This document shows, one piece after another, positions 53,670 through 62,417 of a stretch of DNA of 64,000 nt. Numbering within the stretch: the first letter of the stretch is position 1; every line of letters starts with the position of its first letter. The DNA lies in the NCBI RefSeq assembly GCF_031348265.1, contig NZ_CP133771.1:6138001-6202000 (forward strand), given 5' to 3'. A model generated the notes under the pieces. That model worked only from the letters and a program-made list of their open reading frames with translations, made no database searches and was not told the origin of the DNA. The position numbers and the translations under genes are program-made. Source of the DNA: Streptomyces collinus (lineage in GTDB: Bacteria; Actinomycetota; Actinomycetes; Streptomycetales; Streptomycetaceae).

Positions 53670-55163
53670 ATGACGGACATCATCAAGCTCACCGCCGCCG
53701 AGACCGCCGCGAAGATCGCCTCCGGCGAGCTCACCGCGGTCCAGGTCACCGAGGCCCACCTCGCCCGCATCGAGGCCGTCGACGAGAAGGTGCACGCCTT
53801 CCTGCACGTCGACCGCGAGGGCGCCCTCGCCCAGGCCCGTGCCGTGGACGAGAAGCGCGAGCGCGGCGAGAAGCTCGGCCCGCTGGCCGGCGTACCCCTG
53901 GCCCTGAAGGACATCTTCACCACCGAGGGCGTGCCCACGACCGTCGGTTCGAAGATCCTCGAAGGGTGGATCCCGCCCTACGACGCGACGGTCACCCAGC
54001 GGCTCAAGGCCGCCGACGTCGTCATCCTCGGCAAGACCAACATGGACGAGTTCGCCATGGGGTCCTCCACCGAGAACAGCGCCTACGGCCCGACCGGCAA
54101 CCCCTGGGACCTGACCAAGATCCCCGGCGGTTCCGGCGGCGGTTCGTCCGCCGCGCTCGCCTCCTTCCAGGCCCCGCTCGCCATCGGCACCGACACCGGC
54201 GGTTCCATCCGCCAGCCCGCCGCCGTCACCGGCACGGTCGGTGTGAAGCCGACGTACGGCGCGGTCTCCCGCTACGGCATGGTCGCCTTCTCCAGCTCCC
54301 TCGACCAGGGCGGGCCCTGCGCCCGTACGGTCCTGGACGCGGCGCTGCTGCACGAGGTCATCGCCGGGCACGACCCGCTCGACTCCACGTCCATCGACGA
54401 GCCCGTCCCGGCGGTCGTCGAGGCCGCCCGCAACGGCAGCGTCGAGGGCATGCGCGTCGGCGTCGTCAAGCAGTTCCGCGGCGAGGGCTACCAGGCCGGC
54501 GTCATCCAGCGGTTCGACGAGTCCGTCGCGCTGCTGAAGGAGCTGGGCGCCGAGATCGTCGAGCTGGACTGCCCGTCCTTCGACCTGGCGCTGTCGGCGT
54601 ACTACCTGATCGCGCCCTCGGAGTGCTCCTCCAACCTCGCCCGCTTCGACGGCCTGCGCTACGGGCTGCGGACCGGCGACGACGGCACGAACTCCGCCGA
54701 GGCGGTCACCTCCCTGACCCGCGAGGCCGGCTTCGGGCCCGAGGTCAAGCGCCGCATCATGCTCGGCACGTACGCCCTGTCGAGCGGCTACTACGACGCC
54801 TACTACGGCAGCGCCCAGAAGGTCCGCACGCTGATCAAGCAGGACTTCGACAAGGCGTTCGAGCAGGTCGACGTGATCGTCTCCCCGACGACCCCGACCA
54901 CCGCCTTCGCGATCGGCGAGCGCGCCGACGACCCGATGGCGATGTACCTCGCCGACCTGTGCACCATCCCGACCAACCTGGCGGGCAACGCGGCCATGTC
55001 GCTGCCGTGCGGTCTCGCCCCGGAGGACAACCTCCCGGTCGGCCTGCAGATCATCGCCCCCGTCATGAAGGACGACCGCCTGTACAAGGTGGGAGCAGCC
55101 GTCGAGGCGGCCTTCGTGGAAAAGTGGGGGCACCCGCTGATCGAGGAGGCTCCGTCGCTGTGA
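53670..55163 (+). CDS. gatA: Glutamyl-tRNA(Gln)/aspartyl-tRNA(Asn) amidotransferase subunit A
   Basis: 497 residues. The amidase-signature subunit that frees ammonia from glutamine. The Lys-cisSer-Ser triad is visible: K80 (LALKDIF), S155 in IPGGSGGGSS and S179 in TDTGGSIRQP, the same spacing as in characterised GatA. GKTNMDEFAMGSSTENSAYGPTGNPWD is the standard preceding block. It starts 6 bases after gatC. Its TGA overlaps the GTG of a 79-codon gene, an addition to the classical gatCAB order. Confidence 0.98.
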   Translation: MTDIIKLTAAETAAKIASGELTAVQVTEAHLARIEAVDEKVHAFLHVDREGALAQARAVDEKRERGEKLGPLAGVPLALKDIFTTEGVPTTVGSKILEGWIPPYDATVTQRLKAADVVILGKTNMDEFAMGSSTENSAYGPTGNPWDLTKIPGGSGGGSSAALASFQAPLAIGTDTGGSIRQPAAVTGTVGVKPTYGAVSRYGMVAFSSSLDQGGPCARTVLDAALLHEVIAGHDPLDSTSIDEPVPAVVEAARNGSVEGMRVGVVKQFRGEGYQAGVIQRFDESVALLKELGAEIVELDCPSFDLALSAYYLIAPSECSSNLARFDGLRYGLRTGDDGTNSAEAVTSLTREAGFGPEVKRRIMLGTYALSSGYYDAYYGSAQKVRTLIKQDFDKAFEQVDVIVSPTTPTTAFAIGERADDPMAMYLADLCTIPTNLAGNAAMSLPCGLAPEDNLPVGLQIIAPVMKDDRLYKVGAAVEAAFVEKWGHPLIEEAPSL

Positions 55164-55399
55164 GCGCACTGTCCAAGGCCAAGGGCTTCAAGAAGTCCAA
55201 GTCCGGTCTGTACATCTCGATGGCCACGTCGGCGTTCGGCGCCGTCGGGGTCTACAAGCAGATCAAGAAGGCCCGCGGAGACAACGACACGCTGCGGCTG
55301 CTCGACGCCGTCGTGACCGGAGCCGCGGTCGTCACCAACCTGGCCATTCTCTATCGCGAGCTGAAGCAGCTGGGCGACGACGACGTTCTGCTGGGCTGA
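55160..55399 (+). CDS. Small membrane protein inserted between gatA and gatB
   Basis: 79 residues. A Lys/Ser-rich start (SALSKAKGFKKSKSG) leads into a weak hydrophobic stretch (LYISMATSAFGAVGVYKQI), a charged stretch, and a stronger one (LLDAVVTGAAVVTNLAILYREL) ending in an acidic QLGDDDVLLG. GTG start overlaps the gatA stop (GTGA), and the stop is 16 bases before gatB, so it is inside the operon and translationally coupled. No known domain. Coding is supported by position and third-position GC. It may hold the transamidosome near the membrane or be a passenger gene (inference). Confidence 0.75.
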   Translation: MSALSKAKGFKKSKSGLYISMATSAFGAVGVYKQIKKARGDNDTLRLLDAVVTGAAVVTNLAILYRELKQLGDDDVLLG

Positions 55400-55415
55400 G
55401 AGGGAAGTACTCACC

Positions 55416-56930
55416 GTGACCACCACGACCGACCTGGTGTCGTACGAGGACGCACTCGCGTCGTACGACCCCGTCATGGGCCTTGAGGTCCATGTCGAAC
55501 TCGGCACCAAGACCAAGATGTTCTGCGGCTGCTCGACCGCCCTCGGCCAGGACGCCAACACGCAGACCTGCCCGGTCTGCCTCGGCCTGCCCGGCGCGCT
55601 CCCGGTCGTCAACGCGACCGGCGTCGAGTCCGCCATCAAGATCGGCCTCGCGCTGAACTGCGAGATCGCCGAGTGGTGCCGCTTCGCCCGGAAGAACTAC
55701 TTCTATCCGGACATGCCGAAGAACTTCCAGACCTCCCAGTACGACGAGCCCATCGCCTTCAACGGCTACCTCGACGTGCAGCTGGAGGACGGCGAGACCT
55801 TCCGCGTGGAGATCGAGCGCGCCCACATGGAGGAGGACACCGGCAAGTCGACGCACGTCGGCGGTGCCACCGGCCGCATCCACGGCGCCTCGCACTCGCT
55901 GCTGGACTACAACCGCGCCGGCATCCCCCTCATCGAGATCGTCACCAAGCCGATCGAGGGCGCCGGCGAGCGTGCCCCCGAGGTCGCGCGGGCCTACGTC
56001 CGTGAGCTTCGCGAGCTCATCAAGGCGCTCGGCGTCTCCGAGGCCCGCATGGAGATGGGCCAGATGCGCTGCGACGTGAACCTGTCGCTGCGCCCGCACG
56101 GCCGGGAGAAGTTCGGCACGCGCTCGGAGACGAAGAACGTCAACTCGCTCAGGTCCGTGGAGCGCGCGGCCCGCTTCGAGATCCAGCGGCACGCGGCCGT
56201 GCTGTCGTCCGGCGGCACGATCATCCAGGAGACCCGCCACTTCCACGAGGACACGGGGTCGACGACCTCGGGCCGTGTGAAGGAGGAGGCCGAGGACTAC
56301 CGGTACTTCCCGGAGCCCGACCTCGTCCCGGTGGCCCCGTCCCGCGAGTGGGTCGAGGAGATCCGGGCCGGACTGCCCGAACTGCCGCTGGTCCGCCGCA
56401 GCCGGCTCCGCGAGGAGTGGGGCGTCTCGGCCACCGACATGCAGGCGATCCTCAACGCCGGTGCGCTGGAGCCGATCGTCGCCACGATCGAGGCCGGGGC
56501 GGACGCCGCCTCCGCCCGCAAGTGGTGGATGGGCGAGCTGGCCCGCAGCGCCAACGAGTCGGGCAAGGCCCTCGACGAGCTGGCGATCACGCCGGCGCAG
56601 GTGGCCCGGGTCACCGAGCTCGTCACCAAGGGCGACCTGAACGACAAGCTGGCCCGGCAGGTCATCGAGGGCGTCCTCGCGGGCGAGGGCACCCCGGACG
56701 AGGTCGTCGACAAGCGCGGTCTGAAGGTCGTCTCCGACGAGGGCGCTCTCACCACCGCCGTCGAGGAGGCCATCGCCGGCAACCCGGGCGTCGCGGACAA
56801 GATCCGCGGCGGCAAGGTGGCCGCGGCCGGAGCGCTGGTCGGCGCCGTCATGAAGGCGACCAGGGGTCAGGCCGACGCGGCCCGCGTCAAGGAACTGATC
56901 CTGGAGAAGCTGGGCGTCACCGAAGGCTGA
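55416..56930 (+). CDS. gatB: Glutamyl-tRNA(Gln)/aspartyl-tRNA(Asn) amidotransferase subunit B
   Basis: 504 residues. Phosphorylates the mischarged Glu/Asp on tRNA and swaps in ammonia. Blocks visible: YDPVMGLEVHVELGTKTKMFCGCSTALG, TCPVCLGLPGALPVVN (two Cys pairs C..C that bind Zn), FARKNYFYPDMPKNFQTSQYDEPI, DYNRAGIPLIEIVTKP, and KNVNSLRSVERA. The tail domain is helical (YqeY-like: EAIAGNPGVADKIRGGKVAAAGALVGAVM). The GTG start follows GAGAGGGAAG. The gene is complete and ends at a strong terminator. Confidence 0.98.
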   Translation: MTTTTDLVSYEDALASYDPVMGLEVHVELGTKTKMFCGCSTALGQDANTQTCPVCLGLPGALPVVNATGVESAIKIGLALNCEIAEWCRFARKNYFYPDMPKNFQTSQYDEPIAFNGYLDVQLEDGETFRVEIERAHMEEDTGKSTHVGGATGRIHGASHSLLDYNRAGIPLIEIVTKPIEGAGERAPEVARAYVRELRELIKALGVSEARMEMGQMRCDVNLSLRPHGREKFGTRSETKNVNSLRSVERAARFEIQRHAAVLSSGGTIIQETRHFHEDTGSTTSGRVKEEAEDYRYFPEPDLVPVAPSREWVEEIRAGLPELPLVRRSRLREEWGVSATDMQAILNAGALEPIVATIEAGADAASARKWWMGELARSANESGKALDELAITPAQVARVTELVTKGDLNDKLARQVIEGVLAGEGTPDEVVDKRGLKVVSDEGALTTAVEEAIAGNPGVADKIRGGKVAAAGALVGAVMKATRGQADAARVKELILEKLGVTEG

Positions 56931-56943
56931 CCCCGGCGGACCC

Positions 56944-56985
56944 GACGAGGGGGGATGCACCGGACCCGGTGCATCCCCCCTCGTC
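56944..56985. terminator. Terminator of the gat operon
   Basis: Perfect 19-bp inverted repeat, GACGAGGGGGGATGCACCG (56944-56962) and its complement (56967-56985), loop 4 bases, between gatB and the converging methyltransferase gene. It can serve both directions. Confidence 0.85.
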
Positions 56986-56987
56986 AC

Positions 56988-57791
56988 TCACACACGGCGG
57001 CCGACGACCCGGACGAAGCCCAGCGTCTCGCCCCGGTCCAGGCGCAGCATCTCGGCGCACTGGCCGGCCATCCGGACGTGCCACTCGTCCGTGTGCTCCT
57101 CGGCCACGACCTCGCACCAGCGCAGCCAGTCGCGCCAGCCGTCCTCCAGCCAGTCCGCGGTCTCGACCTCCACGGCCCCGCTGCGGGTCCAGTGGCGGCG
57201 CCACCAGGCCGCGGTGTGGAAGCACCAGAAGTCCGGCTCCCAGTACGGCTTGAGGTGCTCCGGCGGCTCGACGCCGTCGATCTCCTCGCGCAGCGCCGGT
57301 ACGACGACGCCGATCCGCCCGCCGGGCTTCAGCAGCCGGGCCAGGTGGGGCAGGTACAGGTCGTCGGTGCCGAAGTACTGGTAGGCGTCGATCGAGACGA
57401 TCGTGTCGAAGCCGCTCTCGCCGAACGGCAGGTCGTGCGCCTCGGCGAACACGGGCAGGACGCGGTCGGCGACGCCCGCCTGGGCGATGCGCCCGGCGTT
57501 CTCGTCGGGCTTGACCCACAGGTCGGCGGCGGTGACCTGGACGTCGTACTCCTTGGCGAGGAAGACCGACGTCATGGCGCGGCCGCAGCCCAGGTCGAGC
57601 ACGCGGGAGCCGGGGCTCAGGGTGTCGAGCCCCAGGGCGGGGGCCAGCCACTCCAGCAGCCACAGCGCGTGCGGGCCCATCTGGTTGTCGATGGTCCAGC
57701 GGGCGTCGTAGCCGTTGCTGCGCGGGTAGCCGGGGTGGCTCACACGGTCAGTGAGGGGGTCGTTCGAGGTCCGGGAAGTGATGTCCGACAT
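56988..57791 (-). CDS. Class I SAM-dependent methyltransferase
   Basis: 267 residues. SAM core: SRVLDLGCGRAMTSVFLAKEY (motif I), VTAADLWVKPDENAGRI (motif II), DTIVSIDAYQYFGTDDLYLPHLARLLKPGGRIGVVVPAL (later motifs). The N-terminal NGYDARWTIDNQMGPHALWLLEWL block and the Trp-rich C-terminal part (EPDFWCFHTAAWWRRHW) suggest a small-molecule or lipid-head-group substrate. ATG 57791 has AAGGAG 11 bases upstream. It stands between two convergent or divergent units, with no linked pathway genes. Confidence 0.87.
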   Translation of the reverse strand: MSDITSRTSNDPLTDRVSHPGYPRSNGYDARWTIDNQMGPHALWLLEWLAPALGLDTLSPGSRVLDLGCGRAMTSVFLAKEYDVQVTAADLWVKPDENAGRIAQAGVADRVLPVFAEAHDLPFGESGFDTIVSIDAYQYFGTDDLYLPHLARLLKPGGRIGVVVPALREEIDGVEPPEHLKPYWEPDFWCFHTAAWWRRHWTRSGAVEVETADWLEDGWRDWLRWCEVVAEEHTDEWHVRMAGQCAEMLRLDRGETLGFVRVVGRRV

Positions 57792-57982
57792 CGGTGGACG
57801 GGCTCCTTGAGTCCTTGAGGGAGAAAGGGGATGCGGAGGAGCTCGGTCGGACCGTCAAACAATGCACCTGCTTCAGCCGGGCGGCGGGAGGCCGCGGGCA
57901 TTCCTCGGACCAGCGGACGCTAACAGCCGCCCCTCCGGCCCCGCACCCGCTTTTCGCCACCGGGCGCGCTACCGTCTCGGCC

Positions 57983-58378
57983 ATGAGTGGACGTCCTGAT
58001 TCCGGCACCGGTCCAGAGACGGCGGACTCGGAGGCGGCAGCAGGCCAGGACGAGTCCGTCGATCCCCTGGCCGCGTCCGACGACCCCCTGGACGAGTCCG
58101 TCGATCCCCTGTCCGCGTCCGACGACCCCTGGGAGGACGCGCGCCGGGCCCGCTGGACCGCGGTGGGCACCGGCGCCGCACTGACCCTCGCGGGCCTCGC
58201 CGCGGCGCTGCTCCGCCTCACCCGCTCCGCTCCGGCCCTCGTCCCGGCCGCGTACGCCGGCGGGGCCGCCCTCTGCGCTGCCGCCGCCGTGCTGGGCTCG
58301 CGCGGCCGTACCCGGCGGGCGCTGTGGCTGCTGGTCGCGGGCGTGATGGTGATGGCGCTGGGGGACCAGTTCGACTGA
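57983..58378 (+). CDS. Small membrane protein with a duplicated acidic N-terminus
   Basis: 131 residues. The N-terminal 50 residues are acidic and contain a perfect-frame tandem duplication of 14 residues (DESVDPLAASDDPL, then DESVDPLSASDDPW; DNA 58049-58090 and 58091-58132). Three hydrophobic segments follow (ALTLAGLAAALLRL, PAAYAGGAALCAAAAVLG, ALWLLVAGVMVMALG) with an Arg-rich loop. No known domain. ATG 57983 is the only reasonable start; the open frame upstream overlaps the divergent methyltransferase leader. Confidence 0.7.
   Translation: MSGRPDSGTGPETADSEAAAGQDESVDPLAASDDPLDESVDPLSASDDPWEDARRARWTAVGTGAALTLAGLAAALLRLTRSAPALVPAAYAGGAALCAAAAVLGSRGRTRRALWLLVAGVMVMALGDQFD
58049..58132 (+). 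repeat. 42-bp tandem duplication inside a membrane protein gene
   Basis: Two 42-bp copies, differing at a few bases, encode the repeated 14-residue acidic segment. The period is a multiple of three, so the frame is kept. Confidence 0.85.
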
Positions 58379-58536
58379 GTCCGGCCGCTGTGAATAAGCC
58401 CACGAAACCGACAAATGATCTCGTTGGTTTGTAAGAGTGGCAGCGCATTGCTCATGCGTTCTTTGCTGGCTGTTCAGTTCATGCACGACTGTTCCCGGCC
58501 AAAGATCCACACAAGGCAACTCCGGGAGCACGTTTC

Positions 58537-60783
58537 GTGGCAGCCCTCGCACGCTGGTGTGTCCAGCGCCGTCTGCTCAGCGTCCTGCTGTGGCTCCTCG
58601 CGTTCGCGGGGGTCGCCGCCGGCGCCGCCGTCGCCGGCACCACGTACTCGAACGACTACCAGGTCCCCGGCACCGAGTCGGGCCGCGCCACCGAGCTGCT
58701 GCACGAGGGCTTCCCGCGGCTCGGCGGGGACAGTGACACCGTCGTCTGGCACACCGCCTCCGGCAGCGTCCGCGCCGCCGACGTCGAGCAGACGATGACC
58801 CGCACCCTGGACCGGATCGAGAACCTCCCCGGGGTGGCCTCGGTCACCAGCCCCTACGACGGACCGGGAACGGGCCGCATCAGCGAGGACGGCCGCACGG
58901 CGTACGCCTCGGTCACCTTCGACGACCGGGCCGAGGACATCGCCGAGGGCGAGGCCCGGGCCGTCGTCGACACCGCCGAGAACGCCGAGACCGACGGACT
59001 CCAGGTGGAGCTGGGCGGCAGCGCCGTCGCGCTCACGGAGTCCTCCGGCGGGCACCTCGCCGAGATCGTCGGAGTGATCGTCGCGGCGGTGGTGCTGTTC
59101 CTCGCCTTCGGCTCGCTCGCCGCCTCCCTGCTGCCCATCGCCACCGCCCTGGTCGGCGTCGGCACCGCCTACGCCGGGATCGTGCTGCTCGGGCACGCCA
59201 TGACCGTCGCCGACTTCGCACCGATGCTGGGCATGCTCGTCGGACTCGGCGTCGGCATCGACTACGCGCTGTTCATCGTCACCCGACACCGGCGCGGGCT
59301 GAAACGCGGCCTGTCCGTCGCCGAGGCCGCCACCAACGCCGTCGCGACCACGGGACGGGCGGTCGTCTTCGCGGGTGCCACCGTTTGCATCGCGCTGCTC
59401 GGCATGTTGATCCTCCGGCTGAGCTTCCTCAACGGCGTCGCCGTCGCGGCCAGCCTCACCGTGATCCTCACCGTCGCCGCCTCCGTGACCCTGCTGCCCG
59501 CCCTGCTGTCCTTCATCGGCATGCGCGCCCTCAGCCGCCGTGAGCGCCGCCGCCTCGCCGAACACGGGCCGGAACCCGAGGTGCCCACCGGCTTCGCCGC
59601 CCGCTGGTCGGCCTTCGTCGAACGCCACCCCAAGGTGCTCGGCGCGGTCGCCCTGGTCGTCATGGGTGTCCTCGCGCTGCCCACCTTCTCCCTGCACCTC
59701 GGCACCTCCGACCAGGGCAACGGCCCGAAGACCGCCACCACCCGCCAGGCCTACGACCTCCTCGCCGACGGCTTCGGCCCCGGCGTGAACGGCCCGCTCA
59801 CCCTCGTCACCAAGGTCGACGGAGCCGACGACAAGCTCGCCCTGGACAACCTCGACGGCACCCTCCGCGCCACCGACGGTGTCGCTGCGGTCACCCCGGT
59901 GACCTTCGATTCCGGCGGCCACACCGCGTATCTGACCGTCGTCCCGGAGTCCTCCCCGCAGTCGAAGGACACCAGCGACCTCGTCGACCGGCTGCGCGGC
60001 GAGGTGCTGCCGCGCGCCGAGTCGGGCACCTCCCTCGACGTGCAGGTGGGAGGCATGACGGCCGGTTACGACGACTTCGCCGACGTCATCGTCTCCAAGC
60101 TGCCGGTGTTCGTCGGGGTCGTCATAGGCCTGGGCTGTCTGCTGCTCCTGCTCGCCTTCCGCTCCGTCGGCATCCCGCTGAAGGCCGCCGCGATGAACGT
60201 CGCCGCCGTGGCCTCGGCCTTCGGAGTGGTGGTCGCGATCTTCCAGTGGGGCTGGGGCAGCGAACTGCTCGGCCTCGGCAGCGCCGGGCCCATCGAGCCC
60301 TTCCTGCCCGTGATCATGGTGTCGGTGCTCTTCGGCCTCTCCATGGACTACCAGGTCTTCCTGGTCAGCCGGATGTACGAGGAGTGGCTGGAGACCGGCG
60401 ACAACCGGCGGGCCGTGCGCGTCGGCCTCGCCGAGACCAGCCGGGTGATCAACTCGGCGGCGGTCATCATGATCTCCGTCTTCCTGGCCTTCGTCCTCAG
60501 CGGCGACCGCGTGATCGCCATGTTCGGCATCGCCCTGGCCGCCGCCGTCGCCCTCGACGCCTTCGTCCTGCGCACCCTCCTCGTCCCGGCCCTCATGCAC
60601 CTGCTCGGCGGCGCCAACTGGTGGCTGCCCCGCTGGCTGGACAAGCGCATGCCGCGCATCAGCATCGAGCCGCCCGAGAGCCGCGCCGCCCATGAGAGGC
60701 TGGCCGCCGCGACGGACGCCGAGGCGGCGGACGTCCTGGCGGAGGAGGAGCGGCAGCGGGATGTACGCGATATCCCTGGGTGA
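58537..60783 (+). CDS. MMPL/RND-family membrane transporter
   Basis: 748 residues. A first helix at the N-terminus (LARWCVQRRLLSVLLWLLAFAGVAAGAAV), an extracytoplasmic domain, five further helices (VGVIVAAVVLFLAFGSL, then VGVGTAYAGIVLL and GMLVGLGVGIDYALFIVTRHRRGL), and a cytoplasmic loop. A second such half follows, with VIMVSVLFGLSMDYQVFLVSRMYEEW. Both IDYALF and MDYQVF motifs carry the Asp-Tyr pair used for proton coupling in MMPL proteins. These export lipids, siderophores or drugs. GTG 58537 has GGGAG 8 bases upstream. Its end overlaps the next gene by 23 bases. Confidence 0.93.
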   Translation: MAALARWCVQRRLLSVLLWLLAFAGVAAGAAVAGTTYSNDYQVPGTESGRATELLHEGFPRLGGDSDTVVWHTASGSVRAADVEQTMTRTLDRIENLPGVASVTSPYDGPGTGRISEDGRTAYASVTFDDRAEDIAEGEARAVVDTAENAETDGLQVELGGSAVALTESSGGHLAEIVGVIVAAVVLFLAFGSLAASLLPIATALVGVGTAYAGIVLLGHAMTVADFAPMLGMLVGLGVGIDYALFIVTRHRRGLKRGLSVAEAATNAVATTGRAVVFAGATVCIALLGMLILRLSFLNGVAVAASLTVILTVAASVTLLPALLSFIGMRALSRRERRRLAEHGPEPEVPTGFAARWSAFVERHPKVLGAVALVVMGVLALPTFSLHLGTSDQGNGPKTATTRQAYDLLADGFGPGVNGPLTLVTKVDGADDKLALDNLDGTLRATDGVAAVTPVTFDSGGHTAYLTVVPESSPQSKDTSDLVDRLRGEVLPRAESGTSLDVQVGGMTAGYDDFADVIVSKLPVFVGVVIGLGCLLLLLAFRSVGIPLKAAAMNVAAVASAFGVVVAIFQWGWGSELLGLGSAGPIEPFLPVIMVSVLFGLSMDYQVFLVSRMYEEWLETGDNRRAVRVGLAETSRVINSAAVIMISVFLAFVLSGDRVIAMFGIALAAAVALDAFVLRTLLVPALMHLLGGANWWLPRWLDKRMPRISIEPPESRAAHERLAAATDAEAADVLAEEERQRDVRDIPG

Positions 60784-61333
60784 CGACGCCGAGCTGAGGC
60801 CCCTGGAACCCTGGCACGCCGGGGAGTTCCTGGCGCACCTGGAGCGGGGGCGGGAGTTCATCGGGCAGTACATCCCGTTCGGCACGACCGAGACGGATCT
60901 GCCCTCGGCCCGCGCCAAACTCCAGCGCTACGCCGACATGCGCGCCGCCGACACCGGCTCCCTGCACGGCCTGTGGCTGGAGGGGACGCTGGTGGGCGGG
61001 GTGCTGTTCCTGAACTTCGACGCGGCGACCGGAAACTGCGAGGTCGGGTGCTGGCTGGAGCCGGCCGCCACGGGCCGCGGCCTGGTCACGCGCGCGATGC
61101 GGGTCCTCATCGACTGGGCCGTCGAGCAGCGCGGCATCCACCGCGTCGAATGGGTCGCCGCCGCCGGCAACCGGCCCAGCCTGAACGTGGCCCGGCGACT
61201 CGGCATGACCCGGGACGGTGTGCGGCGCGAGGCCCACCCCTATGGTGGCCTACGGCACGATCTCGAAGTCTGGTCGGTGCTGGCACCCGAGTGGCGCGCC
61301 GCACGCGCGCGTGCCGCTCACAACGATCGTTAA
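60761..61333 (+). CDS. GNAT acetyltransferase, RimJ/RimL type
   Basis: 190 residues. RimJ/RimL features: AELRPLEPWHAGEFLAHLERGREFIGQYIPF, GLWLEGTLVGGVLFLNFDAATGNCEVGCWLEPAATGRGLVTRAMRVLIDWA with the acetyl-CoA loop (ATGRGL), then HRVEWVAAAGNRPSLNVARRLGMTRDGVRREA. It may acetylate ribosomal or other N-termini, or small amines. ATG 60761 lies inside the end of the MMPL gene, with GGAGGAGGAG upstream, so the two are translated together and may act on a shared substrate (inference). Confidence 0.88.
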   Translation: MYAISLGDDAELRPLEPWHAGEFLAHLERGREFIGQYIPFGTTETDLPSARAKLQRYADMRAADTGSLHGLWLEGTLVGGVLFLNFDAATGNCEVGCWLEPAATGRGLVTRAMRVLIDWAVEQRGIHRVEWVAAAGNRPSLNVARRLGMTRDGVRREAHPYGGLRHDLEVWSVLAPEWRAARARAAHNDR

Positions 61334-61368
61334 GAGACTTCTCAGACAGCGACCCTACGGTGCGAGAC

Positions 61369-61905
61369 ATGGCAACGAACGCAGTGGACGAGACCGAGGC
61401 CACCCAGGCCACGACCGACGAGAAGGCGGTGGACACCACCAAGTCCGACGAGGTGCCCGAGACCGAGGTCCAGGCCGCGGCCGACGACGCGCAGACCAAG
61501 GAGGAGGCCCCCTCCGGCGTCGGACAGGGCGCAGCCGCCGTGGTCTCCGCCGCACTGGGCGTCGTCTCCCTCACCGGCAGCTGGATCGGCACCGTCGCCT
61601 CCGCGCGCCAGAACCTCGTCGGCCAGCTGGAGACCGCCCAGAACGCGGGCGTGGCCCAGCAGATCCAGGCGGTCTACGGCGACGCCTGGCAGACCACCGC
61701 CCTGTGGGGCGGCCTGTTCGCGCTGATCGCGCTGGTCGTCGGCGTCGTGACGCTCGCCCGGCCCGCGTTCGGCACGCCGGGCAGGATCCAGGCCCCCTGG
61801 ATCAAGTCCGTCGCCTGGGCGGGAGTCGCGCTCGGCGTCATCGGCCTGTTCCTGGCCGTCCTCAAGTACACCGGCGTTCTGCTCGGCCTGCCCTCCGCGA
61901 GCTGA
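61369..61905 (+). CDS. Acidic-headed integral membrane protein of unknown function
   Basis: 178 residues. The first 55 are Ala/Glu/Asp/Thr-rich and probably disordered in the cytoplasm. Three hydrophobic segments follow (about 57-75 AAAVVSAALGVVSLTGSWIG, 107-128 LWGGLFALIALVVGVVTLA, 145-170 VAWAGVALGVIGLFLAVLKY) with a loop of Gln/Ala-rich sequence (RQNLVGQLETAQNAGVAQQIQ). No family recognised. There is no clear ribosome site before ATG 61369, so it may be leaderless. A strong terminator follows. Confidence 0.72.
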   Translation: MATNAVDETEATQATTDEKAVDTTKSDEVPETEVQAAADDAQTKEEAPSGVGQGAAAVVSAALGVVSLTGSWIGTVASARQNLVGQLETAQNAGVAQQIQAVYGDAWQTTALWGGLFALIALVVGVVTLARPAFGTPGRIQAPWIKSVAWAGVALGVIGLFLAVLKYTGVLLGLPSAS

Positions 61906-61921
61906 GAGCACGCGCTTCCTG

Positions 61922-61973
61922 AGGGGTCTCAGGCGGTTCCGTAAGCACCTTACGGAGCCCCTGAGGCCCCTCA
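61922..61973 (+). terminator. Hairpin terminator after the 178-residue membrane protein gene
   Basis: Long stem: GAGGGGTCTCAGGCGGTTCCGTAAG pairs with TTACGGAGCCCCTGAGGCCCCTC across a 4-base loop, with a few mismatches. Confidence 0.75.
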
Positions 61974-62103
61974 GCCGTGTCTAAGGCCCCTCCCGTCGCC
62001 GAAGATGCGGAACTCTCCCGATGTGGCGGCCCCGCCTGGGAGACGAGAGTGAGGTCATCGCGGAGAAACGCTCCGTGACCGGCCTCTCCTCGAAGGACAC
62101 ACC

Positions 62104-62289
62104 ATGCACGAGTACGAGCTCCAGCAGCTGCGCACGTCCGACCTCATCCGCCGGGCCGACCACGAGCGTCTGGTCCGCGAGGCGGCCCGGGCCCGCCGCG
62201 CCGCCCGCCACCAGGCGGACACGGACACCGCGGAGCACGAGAGCCATAGCCGCCGCTTCCGGCGGCCACGGTCCGCCCGGACCGCGTGA
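62104..62289 (+). CDS. Small Arg-rich protein of unknown function
   Basis: 61 residues, helical and highly charged (MHEYELQQLRTSDLIRRADHERLVREAARARR), ending in an Arg/Ser tail. GAAGGACAC lies about 7 bases before the ATG, and the N-terminal helix looks like a genuine small protein. Comparable short proteins occur beside LAL-type regulators in streptomycetes (from memory). It may bind nucleic acid, judging only by its charge. A 38-bp perfect palindrome lies between it and the next gene. Confidence 0.6.
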   Translation: MHEYELQQLRTSDLIRRADHERLVREAARARRAARHQADTDTAEHESHSRRFRRPRSARTA

Positions 62290-62330
62290 ACACCGCGGCG
62301 GGACCGGCCCCGGCCGTGGCCGTCCGGCAG

Positions 62331-62368
62331 GCAGCGGCCGTCGTTCCCGCGGGAACGACGGCCGCTGC
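62331..62368. terminator. 38-bp perfect palindrome, probable terminator
   Basis: GCAGCGGCCGTCGTTCCC (62331-62348), centre GC, then the exact complement (62351-62368). Located 42 bases after the small protein gene and 50 before the regulator start. Confidence 0.6.
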
Positions 62369-62417
62369 TGCGGCCGTTGCGCGGAAAACCGGTGCCGCGC
62401 TGTCGGACCCGCATGCG

